Part shown: piece after piece, positions 27,701-42,700 of the stretch
How the letters are laid out: each line of letters starts with the position of its first letter
Position numbering within the stretch: the stretch's first letter is position 1
Assembly: GCA_032622095.1 (NCBI GenBank)
Contig: CP136065.1
Location: 249,177,474-249,241,473, forward strand
DNA: 64,000 nucleotides
Direction: 5' to 3'
DNA from: Siphonodentalium dalli
Lineage: Eukaryota; Mollusca; Scaphopoda; Gadilida; Siphonodentaliidae
Notes under the pieces: model-generated
The model's input: only the letters and a program-made list of their open reading frames with translations
What the model was told of the DNA's origin: nothing
The model's database searches: none
Made by a program: the position numbers and the translations under genes

Positions 27701-30700
27701 AGCATCCATCTTGGATTTCAAAATTCAATCCATTAGCACGGGCTACAGGCCATACTATTTGTCTTAATGTCATGAAATTTGTCATGGATGTTAATATTGA
27801 CATGTAGATGGGAACGAGCCATTTTGGGGTCATTTGGTAAAAAAACATTGCCGTCAGCAGCCATCTTGGATTTTACACTTTGCATGACTAAATCCTTTGG
27901 CACGGGCTACAGGTCGTACCTTTAGTCGGATCATCATGAAATTTGTCACAGATGTTGACAATGATATGTAGATGGGAACAAGTCATTTTGGGGTCATTCT
28001 GCAAAAAAACATGGCTGCCAGCTACAGGCCATACTGTTTGTCTGATCATCATGAAATTTGTGGTGGATGTTAATATTGACATGTAGATGGGAACGAGTCA
28101 TTTTGGGGTCATTCGGCCAAAAAATATGGCCGTCAGCAGCCATTTTTCATTTTACTTTTTGCATGACTAAATTTTTTGGCACAGGCTACAGGTCGTACAT
28201 TTGGTCGTATCTTTATGAAAATTGTCATGGCTGTTGACATTGACATGTAGATGGGAACGAGTAATTTTGTTGTCATTCGGAAAAAAACATGGCCACCAGC
28301 AGCCTTCTTGGATTTCAAAATTCATTCCATTAGCACAGACTACAGGCCGGAGTGTTGGTCTGATCATCATGAAACTTGTCGTGGAAGTTAACATTGACAT
28401 GTAAATGGGAACGAGTCATTTTGGGGTCATTCGCAAAAAACATGGCTGCCAGTGGCCATCTTGGATTTTACTCTTTGCATAACTGACCTTTAAACTTTCC
28501 ACATTCCTAATCACTGCATTGACTGTAACACATGAAATTATTCCCTTTCCAAGTTGAGCTGCAGTGTCATTGACACTTTCATTTTTTAAATCAATGCGGG
28601 AGCGAGGGTTTTATTTGAATTATTTATTCTTTTTCTGCCCACTGACTGGCATAGTAAGCATGGGTTATTATAGCTTCCCAGATCCAGAAAAAGTAGGGAG
28701 AACTTTGTAATGGATTTAAACTAATTTAATCTGATATTAAGAATTACAAATTATGACATTATACTACCCGTACATATAGAGATTACCTAGAATGATATAT
28801 ATATTGATATGATTTTAATATCGGCACAATCATATTTAACAACATGCTCAGAACTGCATATCCGATTTATATAAAAATACGGAACTTAAATATAGTCGAA
28901 ACAAAAAGATAAAGTGATCTTCCAAACTATCATAGAAAGTCTTGATTCACTTATTCCGCTGACTAATTAGAGACTGTATATGTACTGCAATGGATGATAG
29001 ACTATAAAACTACAAATAAGTTATTTTGAAATAACCATCATAAACATATCCAATATACATCGCTTTTCAAACTGTATTGTGGTCCAGTTTGCATATAGCT
29101 TCCATTGCAATAGCATAGCAAGGGGGGAAACTCTATCTTGAGGGTTACTTACTTTCTGTGCAAAGATCAAAATATTTCTTCACATTTGACCAATAAACTT
29201 TGGGTTTTGGACAGCCTGTGGTGACAATATACCTGATAATTATCATTGCCTATGGTCTTTTGTTGAATACCCACACATACAACGTTGTATTTAGCTCCTA
29301 TTCGATATTTGAAACAAAACTAATTTCCGTTTGACAGTTTAATATTTTCATGTTAGCGGCTTTCAACTGCGGTGAAAATTTTAAATCCAATAAAATGGTC
29401 CAACACAGCCATTTTTTTCGATGCGGCTATGCCTGAGAATCAAAACCCCTTTTTTATTAGCCTTAGTTTCATTGGATGGAGCAAGTAAAGCTCCGCAACA
29501 GAGATGTTGCCAGCATGGGCATAAATTACTATCAAGCATTTCTGCCACAAGCCAGTTATTCAATTTACAACCAAGGTTTCCCTCAATAATCACAGTACTA
29601 AGTCGCTTATCAAAGGCAACTAACACAGTGTAATGAACAAATTGCAGCAAGTTGGATTAAAATGCATGGCATCTTCACACCATGACGTTACATGTAGATC
29701 ATGCTTGCCACTGGATTGCTGTGTCACTGTTAGCTGTTTGTTTGTTAGAACTACAGTAATGCCCCAATTAATCGACTCCATAACCACAGCAGAATTATGG
29801 GTAACTTTTCAGGATTTAGTCGGAAATATGGCTAAGTTATCCATAATTCTGCTGTGGTTATGGAGTCGATTAATTAGGGCATTACTGTAGCTAAATTTTC
29901 AGAAATGATATTGCAAGCTTTTCATGTTGGCTATACACTTTTCGTATAGTTTTATCTTCTAAGCCAGTGCATTCTCTTATATATGCAAGGCTCTCTATGG
30001 GAGACTTGCATATATAAGAGAATGCACTGGCACAGGGTATTTAATGCTGCACCAGCGCAGCTCCCATCATTAAAGGGTTAAAGATCATGTGCTAAAAAAA
30101 TCATTCTTTATTATGTGCATATATATATAAGAGAATACTGGCTTACAAGGTCAAGCTAAATATTGTTAGGCAAATGCATTCTCTTATATGTGTGAGGCTC
30201 CCTATGGGAGACTTGCAGATATAAGAGAATGCAATGGTGCAGGGTTTTTGCCCGTTGGCAATTTTTGGGGGGAAATGGCCAAATTTCAAGGCTGTATTCA
30301 GAAACCACCTTTCAAATCAAGTTATCATCAGATCTGAAACTCTTAGTTCATTAACAGCTGAACAGCAGTATGTATGGATAACTATTTATTGAAAGTCACA
30401 CCTGCTTAAACTTATCAAAACAATAATGTTTACCACTAGAACGGTGTTCTTTCCTGAGGCATTATATTTGTTATTACTTGGTTTACGGATTTCCCTACCC
30501 CAAAAAAGCTGTTTGTCAAAAAAAAAAAATTCGTTTTTTTTTATTTCCGCCAATGGGAATATTAATCCAGACATATAACAAATTTTTTTAAAGTATAAGT
30601 TTGCATAAAATATACAACAACGAAGCCTCCATTATGGTATTTAATGTCAACGACAACATCACAGACATTGGTATTGGCGATATTTTTTCATCTATCAGTT

Positions 30701-33700
30701 TCTTGCTTTAAAGACACATCTAAAAAAAAATAATAATTTCCTATGTAAGTGGACAAGGGCAAAGCATATCTGTGGGTGATGTGGTGGCTTGTTTTAGATG
30801 ATATTATTATACAGCAAGTATTTTATTTCTCCCGACCCTATTTTTTGACAATTTAAACTAAACAAAAATTATACGGATTTTATCTTAATTTTTTTCTCTC
30901 CCACCTCCCCTACCTTTTAGCCAAAACAATCTGTAAACAAAGTAATAAATAATTAAATGCCTTATCAAGTGACAATACTTTACTGTTCATTTGTTGATGA
31001 TCTCATATTTTGGTTTTTCAATTTTGCCAAAGTTTCTCCATCAATGACTCAGTTGACTCAGTTGACTCATGGTCAGTGACTAACTTTTTATGTGTACCCA
31101 TACCATGTATGGTACACATAATGCCGACGTCCGGATCAACCATCCGTCGTTCGTCCGTCCGTCTGTCCGTCTGTCCGTCTGTCTGTAGACACTTGCTATC
31201 CGATTCGATTACTTGAGTAGTTTTTATCGGATCATGTTCAAATTATATGTGCATGTTTATGATGACAAATGGCTCACCTGTATAGTTTTTGGTATCGATT
31301 GGTTGATCGGTTTAGAAAATAATTAACCCTGCTCACAAATGCTATCCGATGTATCGAAGTCAAACAATTTTCTTCTGATCTGCCTCATATTTCTTACCTA
31401 GGTCTTTCTTAGCACGTTCTTCATCTGTATGGATTTTGGTATTGTTTAGTTAACCCTTTCCACTCTTGTTTTTAAATAGAATTCATCCAAGCCAGGATGA
31501 CTCAAACATTTTTCATCTGATCGACACCAATTTTGGTATATGAATTTCTGACCCCTAAATATAGATCAAGTGCGAATATGGGTTTGATCCGGTATATATT
31601 AACAGAGTTATGGCCCTTTATAATTCATACCTCTTTTCCATGCACTATTAAATTTGAATAGAACAAGACACAACACACACCTGTGTTATTGGAAGGAGAT
31701 AATTTATTGCTTTGGACACAGTGACCTGATAGTTCCACTTGTGGCTGCAGACTTATAAACATCTGTCAAACTTTGATTGATGTTAGACTCTTTATTCCAG
31801 TTCTGTTCTCTGTTGAAACCATGCAGTTCATGGCATTATTGTTTACAGAGACACTGTTGTTATAACTTAGAAAATAATTAATACAGCATTCCTTAGTTCC
31901 ATCATATGATGTCATTGAAAATGATTAACCCTCTGCACACATCATATGGTCTTCTGATGTTTTTTATTTGATCATTCTCCTATTCTATGTACATGTTGAT
32001 GGTGATCCACTTTTAATTTGCATGGATTTGGGATTAAAATTAACCCATTCGATTGACTCATATTATCTGTTAGACATATATTAAATTATCACTTTAACTT
32101 TGAGCCAGGTTCAGTCAGTGTTTCAAGAAATGACCAATTGAAATTCATCATTAGAGGATATGTCTTATTTTGAAATTCCCTCAATTGCATTTGGGCTACA
32201 GGATAATATTAATAGTGCTGGGATTCTTGAGACTGACTTATTGTATGGGTTTCTAAATCCAATGACATGCTTTTTGTTGACTACTCTGTGTTTATCAGTT
32301 CATTAGTTTGGGTAAGATTAACCCCTTACTATCCAATTTGATAACTCAAATATTTCCATTGATTATGTTTATAGTTCTGGCACAGTTTATGATAACACAC
32401 CTCTAACCTGCATAGTGAGGGTCATTTGGTTTATTTGCTTAAATATATTAACATCCTTCACCAATCCTGTTGACACAATGTGATAGCTAAATATTTTTTG
32501 CATGATTACTCTATAAATAATCACATCTGTGATAATCATGACACATTCTTCACCTGTATAGATTTTGGTGTCGATCGAATGGTTGTGATAATATTAACCT
32601 TAACTTTAATTATATTTAAACTGTTCACAAACATATCTTTCTAATGATCAACTTACAAGAAAATTAACATTTATATCCAATCATTAGCAATCATATTTTA
32701 TATCCAGGTCTATACATCCCTCACTTCTATAGTTGATCAGGTATTGATTGTTTTTTAGTGGTTGTTATGAATTTTTATTATGCAGCTGACACAAAATATA
32801 ATAAACAAAAAAATAGTAATGATAATAAAAAAAAACACACAATATGTAATGTCTCATGTTCCAATGTAATAAATAGATAAATTGAGTTGCTATGATGTTT
32901 ATCTACCTAATTTCTTAACTATTTGATATTTAACAGCTATGGTGCTTCTCTCCAACTATGGATTGAGCTTAATTAGCCTTATAACTCTATAAGACATACA
33001 TGTATCTGTGTTGGAGTCACTAATAGGTTGAAATCAAAGCCACGTCTGTTAACATTGTGTTAATGTGAGCAAGGTGCCGAATAAGTGTGATTTCACTTGT
33101 GAATTAATAGTAAGGTGTGAATTGTTTAAAGTTTTGCACTCATGAAAAGGATGGGGTAAGGATATATGAAAATAGCTCATCGCTGTCGCCAAGGTATGGG
33201 TTAAACATCTGCCGATCGTGATCGGCCTCTCGTTATTATTTGCTTGCATATTTACTCTCTTTTTTTTAAGTGCTTGCAAATGGTAACAAAGAAATGTCGA
33301 TGTGGACAAAAACAGAAAGAGGTGCCATGCCATAAGGAATTCACTTGTGACGTGAAATGTCCTCAAGTTAAAGACTGTAAGAAGCATCAGTGTAAGAGGA
33401 AGGTAAATCACAAATATTCCAGCATTATTTCTCAGCATGAAACTTTATTTTACTTTTATTCACCTGGAATTAGTCAAGGTGAACACTTTGGCAGTGTCAT
33501 TAGTTACCATAGGAATGTGTGGTGTATGCCATTTTTTTTTCATCATTCCGCCAGAACTGTTTATTGTTCGGATGATAACTCGATTAAAATTTGACTGGAT
33601 TGGTACACCATAGGGCACTATTAATTGTCTTTTGGTGGACATGACGTTGCAAGCAGCGAACCATTGTTCTCTATCCTATGAAGTTTGATGCCTTGATGCC

Positions 33701-36700
33701 TAGCACTAATGTCGGGGTTCGTACGCCCCTACTGGAAACTTGAATATACTGGAAAAAGCAAATTCAACTTTCCAGTACTGGAAATATACTTGAAAAACGA
33801 TCTCCGGCCGATCGATACTGGAATATACTGGAATCGGCAGATTTTAGGTAGCACCGGTCACTGGCACTGGATGTTATTTTTCGTAACACCGGTAAAACAC
33901 AACGCGGTGCTTCCTGTTTGACCATTTATTTTCTCGTGTCTTATGTCTACAACACCGGTTTATAAATTTAGAATAGAAGTATAGTTCAGCGCGAATTCTA
34001 GATGAAATTTGTACATTACACATTTAACACATTCAAAACATGCGCTGGAGGTGTGTTTTTCGCGAGAATTGGCTTGAGATTACCGAGTTTAGGGGATGGT
34101 TGGCTGCCGTCGATGGAGATTGACATCGTGCGAAGTGTCTTGTATGTTCAAAGACATTTGACATTGGAAATAGACATTAGATTAGATTTATTCGATGGTT
34201 CAGGATATATCACATGGTACATGATACACATACTATGGGTATGTTTACAATTTGAGTAAATAGGATACATAACAGTATATATAATATTATAATTATAATA
34301 ATTTATATTAAATATACATATGTTATATGTAGGGTTCTGATGAGACAGATAAAGTTCAGACTGTGCAAATAATTGATATATAAGAGAATATATCAATTTT
34401 CTCAAGAATTAATTCATTTTATAGAGGTTGCCTTCAGAATATATGATAAATTATGTGGCAGAAATCTGTATAAAATAGAAATACTCATGTGACCTGAGAC
34501 CATCAGGGATAACGCAAAAAGTTCTCTAAATGAGAACTTAATTTTCCATTGCGGTCCCTGATGGATATTACAAACTACTTGCATGGTTTTGAGGTACTGT
34601 TTATAGACAGTGACTTAAATATCACTGACATAATGAAGCCAACACGTGAATTATCATTAAAAAGGATGTTTGGGTGAGTTCATTGGTTCAAATCTTGGTT
34701 TGGTGGCCGTAAGGAGTCGTAATACTGAAGTTGGGGGGCGTAGAGACTCCCGTCACCTCTCTGGCTAAGTCTGTGACAGTACGTAACCCTAACCATAAAC
34801 CTGGGAGCGAGTAGAGTAGTCCTAACCCTAAACCTGGGATCGAGTAGAGTAGCCCTAACCCTAACCCTAATTCGCCATACTGGAAATTCATAACATCAGT
34901 ACTGGAAATATACTGGAATATACTGGAAAATGATTCCAGACAGGGTGTACGAACCCTGTAATGTATGCAATGGCATTTCACTAGTGTAATACTGTGGCAC
35001 AACTTGGCCACGAAACTTACATTTATTAATATAATTTATACCAATCTCATGTCACATTCTGTGCTATAGAATTCCAGTCGACTAATTTCGTGGATTCCTT
35101 TGAATTGCTCTGTTTATTTCTAATCGAAATATGGAACGATATCCTCATGTAGCGGATACAATTTCTAGAAGGAAGTGATATGGATTGTTTGTTCACTGTC
35201 CATCATTTCCAGTTCACCATCTCATTGGCAGATTCTAGTGTACATATCATGATTTTTCAGGCGGTGTGAATTAGAATGGGGATAAAAATGCTGTCTGATG
35301 TGATATTGGGATGTTTATCGGTGGATTTTCCAATGAATAATATCTGTTTTACCAGCTCCTCGCATCACTGGTATAACTGCATTTTCCATCATAAAACCGA
35401 CCAATAAATGTCCCAAAATCACACCACACCATAATTATCCTCATTTTCTCAGGTCATCTGTGCTATATGATGAGATGTTAACATTTATAATTTGATTTGT
35501 TTTCTAGTGTTGTGATGGAAACTGCCCAGCATGTGAATTAACTTGCGGGAAGGCACTCGGTTGTCGGAATCACAAATGTACAAGCCTGTGTCACAGAGGT
35601 AAGTATCTTTTTTATTTTTGGCTGTATCTAGGCAGTCAGTCTATAGTATTATTGATTTAGTCCACAGAGGTAAGTATTTGTACAGATTTTGACTGTCTAT
35701 GTAGTCAGTCTGTAGTAATAGAGACCTTTCGCAAAATTCACCATTACGGATAGGACATATTGTCCTGTTAAGATTGACACCATCACAATTTACCTACGAT
35801 GGCTAATTGGTGAGACGGCATATGCCCCACTTTATTCAGTTACACATATATTTGATGGGAAAAGTAATGTGTGTCTATTTCAGACCCCATCTTTTTACCG
35901 TGTGTAATACATCACACGGATAATGTTAGAGCATCCCCAAGCAGGACCGGTGGCACATTCTCGACACATCTGCACATAATTAAACTGTGTGGGGTACATT
36001 TCGTCTCACATAAGAACCCCCGCATGTAAATGTCGATTTTGGCCATATACTGACAGGATATTTCCATATCCGTAATCGTATTCGTGATTTTGCGAAAGGT
36101 CTCCATTATTGATTTAGTCCACATACAAGTCACAATTGAAAGTATCATTCACACATTTTTCACTGTATTTACAGATGCAATTCATCTTGCATTTGCTTAA
36201 AAGCGTACCACAGTTATTTAGTACAGATTGTATTTATTTCTGTTGTATAAAACGTAAATAAAAAGGTTTGCATGTGCAGGGTTTCTGGACCATACGAAGA
36301 AACAGGAAATTGAATTTGCGTGGCCTAAGAGGAATTATTTAAGTTTTGTTTACATAATAATGGTTTCAACACCCATTTTTATACGCCCTTTTTGAAAAAA
36401 GGTCGTATTATGTTATCAGTCTGTCCGTCTGTCTGTCCGTCTGTCCGTCTAGCCGTCTGTCCGTCTGTCTGTCTGTCCGTCCGTCCGTCCGTTAACATTT
36501 TTGGTTTCCGATCGATAACTCCAGTTTGGATTATTTGATCTGAACCAAAGTTGGTATGTGTATTTCCCAGCTAAAGATACAGGCCAAGTTCGAATATAGG
36601 TTCCGTCCAAATATTTTTACATGAGTTACGGCCCTTTTTCGACTTAGAATTTGACCGTCATTTAACATTTTTGGTTTCCGACCGATAACTCCAGTTTGGA

Positions 36701-39700
36701 TTATTTGATCTGAACCAAAGTTGGTATGTGTATTTCCCAGCTAAAGATACAGGCCAAGTTCGAATATGGGTTCCGTCCAATTATTTTTACATGAGTTACG
36801 GCCCTTTTTCGACTTAGAATTTGACCGTCTGTTAACATTTTTGGTTTCCGACCGATAACTCCAGTTTGGATTATTTGATCTGAACCAAAGTTGGTATGTG
36901 TATTTCCCAGCTAAAGATACAGGCCAAGTTCGAATATGGGTTCCGTCCAGTTATTTTTACATGAGTTACGGCCCTTTTTCAACTTAGAATTTGACCAATT
37001 TCATAACATTTTGGTTTCCGACCGATAACTCCAGTTTTGATTATTTGAGCTGAACCAAAGCTGGTATGTGTATTTCCCAGCTAAAACAACAGACCAAGTT
37101 TGAATATAGGTTCTGTCTAATTATTTTTACATGAGTTATGGCCATTTTTTCAACTTAGAATTTGACCACATTTTGGCATTGAAATTAGGGGTATATCATA
37201 TTTTCTTCAAATGTAAGCTCAAAGTATTATCTTATTTTGCGATAGTACAATTCGAAATGGCTAAAGGGCGTATTTTGCCACGCCCTAGCGATGCTCTTGT
37301 TTTTTTTGGAAAACTATCAATAAAGGATGTAAGTTGATAAAACTATCAATAAAGGATGTAAGTTGATAAAACTATCAATAAAGGATGTAAGTTGATAAAA
37401 CTATCAATAAAGGATGTAAGTTGATAAAACTATCAATAAAGGATGTAAGTTGATAAAACTATCAATAAAGGATGTAAGTTGATAAAACTATCAATAAAGG
37501 ATGTAAGTTGATAAAACTATCAATAAAGGATGTAAGTTGATAAAACTATCAATAAAGGATGTAAGTTGATAAAACTATCAATAAAGGATGTAAGTTGATA
37601 AAACTATCAATAAAGGATGTAAGTTGATAAAACTATCAATAAAGGATGTAAGTTGATAAAACTATCAATAAAGGATGTAAGTTGATAAAACTATCAATAA
37701 AGGATGTAAGTTGATAAAACTATCAATAAAGGATGTAAGTTGATAAAACTATCAATAAAGGATGTAAGTTGATAAAACTATCAATAAAGGATGTAAGTTG
37801 ATAAAACTATCAATAAAGGATGTAAGTTGATAAAACTATCAATAAAGGATGTAAGTTGATAAAACTATCAATAAAGGATGTAAGTTGATAAAACTATCAA
37901 TAAAGGATGTAAGTTGATAAAACTATCAATAAAGGATGTAAGTTGATAAAACTATCAATAAAGGATGTAAGTTGATAAAACTATCAATAAAGGATGTAAG
38001 TTGATAAAACTATCAATAAAGGATGTAAGTTGATAAAACTATCAATAAAGGATGTAAGTTGATAAAACTATCAATAAAGGATGTAAGTTGATATAAAGGA
38101 TGTAAGTTGATATAAAGGATGTAAGTTGATATAAAGGATGTAAGTTGATCTATTTTCCATGTTCTTAGTGCAGCTGTTTTTAAAGACTTTAATATTTTTT
38201 TACACATTAGCCCACTCTGAGTGCCTTGTGTCCCTTCAAATGAAGAATTTAAATTAACTACCCACCAGTGTGTACACTGTTCTAAAAGGCTTAATGTTAA
38301 CCTTTGTCATTTCACTCTACAGGTCCGTGTTATCCTTGCCCTCTGACTGTGTGGAGATCTAAAAGGCTTAATGCTAACCTTTGTCTTTTCACTCTACAGG
38401 TCCGTGTTATCCTTGCCCTCTGACTGTGTGTGGATATCTAAAAGGCTTAATGCTAACCTTTGTCTTTCACTCTACAGGTCCGTGTTATCCTTGCCCTCTG
38501 ACTGTGTGTGGATATCTAAAAGGCTTAATGCTAACCTTTGTCTTTCACTCTACAGGTCCGTGTTATCCTTGCCCTCTGACTGTGTGTGGATATCTAAAAG
38601 GCTTAATGCTAAACTGTATCTTTTCACTCTACAGGTCCGTGTTATCCTTGCCCTCTGACTGTGTGTGGATATCTAAAAGGCTTAATGCTAACCTTTGTCT
38701 TTTCACTCTACAGGTCCGTGTTATCCTTGCCCTCTGACTGTGTGTGGATATCTAAAAGGCTTAATGCTAACCTTTGTCTTTTCACTCTACAGCTCCGTGT
38801 TATCCTTGCCCTCTGACTGTGTGTGGATATCTAAAAGGCTTAATGCTAACCTTTGTCTTTTCACTCTACAGGTCCGTGTTATCCTTGCCCTCTGACTGTG
38901 TGTGGATATCTAAAAGGCTTAATGCTAACCTTTGTCTTTTCACTGTACAGGTCCGTGTTATCCGTGCCCTCTGACTGTGTGTGGATATCTAAAAGGCTTA
39001 ATGCTAACCTTTGTCTTTTCACTCTACAGGTCCGTGTTATCCTTGCCCTCTGACTGTGTGTGGATATCTAAAAGGCTTAATGCTAACCTTTGTCTTTTCA
39101 CTCTACAGGTCCGTGTTATCCTTGCCCTCTGACTGTGTGTGGATATCTAAAAGGCTTAATGTTAACCTTTGTCTTTTCTCTCTACAGGTCCGTGTTATCC
39201 TTGCCCTCTGACTGTGTGTGGATATCTAAAAGGCTTAATGCTAAACTGTATCTTTTCACTGTACAGGTCCGTGTTATCCTTGCCCTCTGACTGTGTGTGG
39301 ATATCTAAAAGGCTTAATGCTAACCTTTGTCTTTTCACTGTACAGGTCCGTGTTATCCTTGCCCTCTGACTGTGTGTGGATATCTAAAAGGCTTAATGCT
39401 AACCTTTGTCTTTTCACTCTACAGGTCCGTGTTATCCTTGCCCTCTGACTGTGGATATCTAAAAGGCTTAATGCTAACCTTTGTCTTTTCACTCTACAGG
39501 TCCGTGTTATCCTTGCCCTCTGACTGTGTGTGGATATCTAAAAGGCTTAATGCTAACCTTTGTCTTTTCACTCTACAGGTCCGTGTTATCCTTGCCCTCT
39601 GACTGTGTGTGGATATCTAAAAAGCTTAATGCTAACCTTTGTCTTTTCACTGTACAGGTCCGTGTTATCCTTGCCCTCTGACTGTGTGTGGATATCTAAA

Positions 39701-42700
39701 AGGCTTAATGCTAACCTTTGTCTTTTCACTCTACAGGTCCGTATTATCCGTGCCCTCTGACTGTGTGTGGATATCTAAAAGGTTTAATGCTAAACTGTAT
39801 CTTTTCACTGTACAGGTCCGTGTTATCCTTGCCCTCTGACCTTTGTCTTTTCACTCTACAGGTCCGTGTTATCCTTGCCCTCTGACTGTGGAGATCTACT
39901 GCTTTTGTAAGACTACATCAATCAGCGTACCATGTGGGAGAGAGAAGACGACCAAGCCCCCACGCTGTGGTTTAGCCTGCAGGTAATACTGATTAATTCA
40001 TACAGGAAAATTGACAGTGTCAACATGTATATTACTGTGTGAACTAGGCTATACCTGTGATCACCGTATCCTGCCAAATGCTGATGCTTTAGCCTCATGC
40101 TTAGAAGATTTTGATACATTATTTCACAAATTACATAACAAATATACTCAACTATTGGAGGATTTATAATTACCATATATTTACATAATGGAAGGAAAAT
40201 CAGCTGTTTTACTATCCTAACTGTTTTTTGTTGACTCGTAGATAGCCCAAATATCCCATTTCGGTTACCAGTCGCCATTTTATACTGGTTTGTTTCTGCG
40301 AGTCCAGGGAGCGGTATAGTTTTTATGTTCTTATAATTTGTTCTTATATTCTATAACAATTTTTATCTTTTTTCTTATATTCTTTAACAATTTTATCATT
40401 TTTTATCATTTATTCTTACATTCTTTAACAATTTTTATCTCATTTTTTCTTACATTCTTTAACAATTATAAAAAATAATATACAATTTGTCAGGCCAATG
40501 CACTCTCTTATATATGCGAGGCGACCTATGGTTGACTCGCATACATAAGAGAATGCATTGGCACAGGGTTTTCACCTTAAGTTATCAGGTCCGACATCCA
40601 CTATGCCATATGGTATTAAGCATAAATCTTTATTAAGACTACATCAATCGGTGTACCATGTGGGAGAGAGAAGAGAACCAAGCCCCCACACTGTAGTTGA
40701 GTTGCATGTAACACAAGTTGATTTATACAGGAAACAAAATTGACACTGAACATGAAGGAGGGGTGTTGTATAGAGATCTATCGTAAAATATTATATCTCA
40801 CGTGATTTTCTCGCATTCAGACTGGCTGCACACTGCTATACTATTTTACGATAGTACCCCAGTAGGATATCTACATGCCTACTATTCTTTTTCTATTTAT
40901 AGTAACAAATTCATTTCGCGAAATCGGGTTGCCGCCTGAAGATACGGCCAATCTTAAACTATACCTTGTACGACAATTGTTGCAATATTGGTATATCATT
41001 AGATTTATTGGTGAATTGTAATGATCTTACAAATGTCCGATCATTGCTATCCAGTGTATTTCCAGTGTATTTAATAGTTTGTCCATTTAGTTGGCAAGCG
41101 GCCAGTCCTAATTTTGTAATGCCAGTGGACGTTATTTCCGTTTTAATCGAAGTTAAGCAAGTTAACTTCTAAAATTTTGCCAAAATGACTTTGCTAATGA
41201 CGTATTTATAGAAATAAATGCATGAATCACAAAGAAATGCTGTTAGATGTAACTAATAACATAGTTATGCTCCCCTGCCATCATCAAAAGATTGCCGTAA
41301 ATTGTAAAATCTGAGACCGAATTCCAAAATTCATGGTAAATAAAATTGTGACAAATCAGACATGGAAATTGTGTGAGAATTGGCACCAATGTTCGATATA
41401 ACATAATAAATAATGAATGTCTTGTCGTTGACTATGCCAAAATAGTGGTCCGTGGACTATTCCTCCCCTCGGACCACTATTTTGGCATAGTCAACTCCAA
41501 GCCATTCATTATCTGTATAATATATAAATATTGCACGGCTTGGAGGTGACTATGCCAAAATAGTGGTCCGAGGGGAGGAATAGTCCCCGAGCCGGAGGCT
41601 CGGGGACTATTCCTCCACCGAGGACCACTATTTTGGCATAGTCTCCGACAAGCCGTGTAATATTTATTATATTTTATCGAACGTTTTTCTTTCTGTCCCA
41701 GGACCCATAATGTCAAACAATTCACAATCATCTATATTCCCATGTATTTCCTTTTCATTGCAGAACGATTTCAATATTTTCAATGCAAAGTTTTGTTGTT
41801 TCTTTTTTTATTTTGCTTGTCAAATTTTCTTCAATAAATTGCCGGGCTTCTATTTGGGCAAATATTAAATTTTCTTCCTCAGGAATTATTAACAATGGAA
41901 AGCAGCCGTCGTTGTTGTTGGTGTTGTTATTAAATAATGACATCAGTTCAAAACATAACTTTTTTTTTACCGAAAACAAACTGAAGATTTGTTCAGAAAA
42001 TTTAGTAGCTTGAACTAAGGAAATAGACAAAAATATCAAAGCGATATTGTGATCAGCGGAGAAAGGAACATGATAAATCGCCACACCAAACATGGATAAA
42101 ACATCACAAATAACATAAAGAAATTGCTTACGATCATTTATTGTGCTCTAGTTGTCGATTACAAAGACTTTTCGGATAAAAAAGTGTTGAACTTTTGCAG
42201 CGAGGTTGAGATGACTTTCAAATTACCTCCCCGGAATAGTGGGCATGCTAAAAATAGATTTATGGATTTTCCAAGCGATAGTGGGTGTGCTAAAATTAGG
42301 AGGCCCACTATGGCTTCGTGAACAACACTATCGATAATAGTGAATGTCAATCAACCAATCACAAGCGTGGATAAGGCTTAGATAGTCACGTGAGATAAAA
42401 TATTATATTACATATATGGTTTGTGATTGAGATGAGAATATACTTTATAATAAATTCTATATAAATTATAGATAACTGAACAAATAACTCATGTTTTGAC
42501 CCAATATTCGAGGCTCAGGCCAGAGAATATGGTGCTGGACATTTTCAGTATAAGGTCCACAGAGGGTGAACTTAGTGATGCTACCCCGCATAGCATGCGA
42601 TCATCGCCAAATTCATCCTCTGGGGACCTCATCTTCTATGTGAGACTGAGACTCAGATTTTAGTTCCCAGATGGTGAATATTGTGATGTGCACCCATTGT

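Noticed and set aside
33049-33438. Minus-strand 129-codon ORF
   Set aside because: Overlaps exon 10 antisense, with no domain or splice support.
38013-38207. Minus-strand ORF with repeated SFI-LHPL residues
   Set aside because: Encoded by the end of the 29-bp minisatellite.
37311-39861. CRISPR-like regular arrays
   Set aside because: Units are contiguous with no unique spacers, no cas genes, and the setting is a eukaryotic gene.
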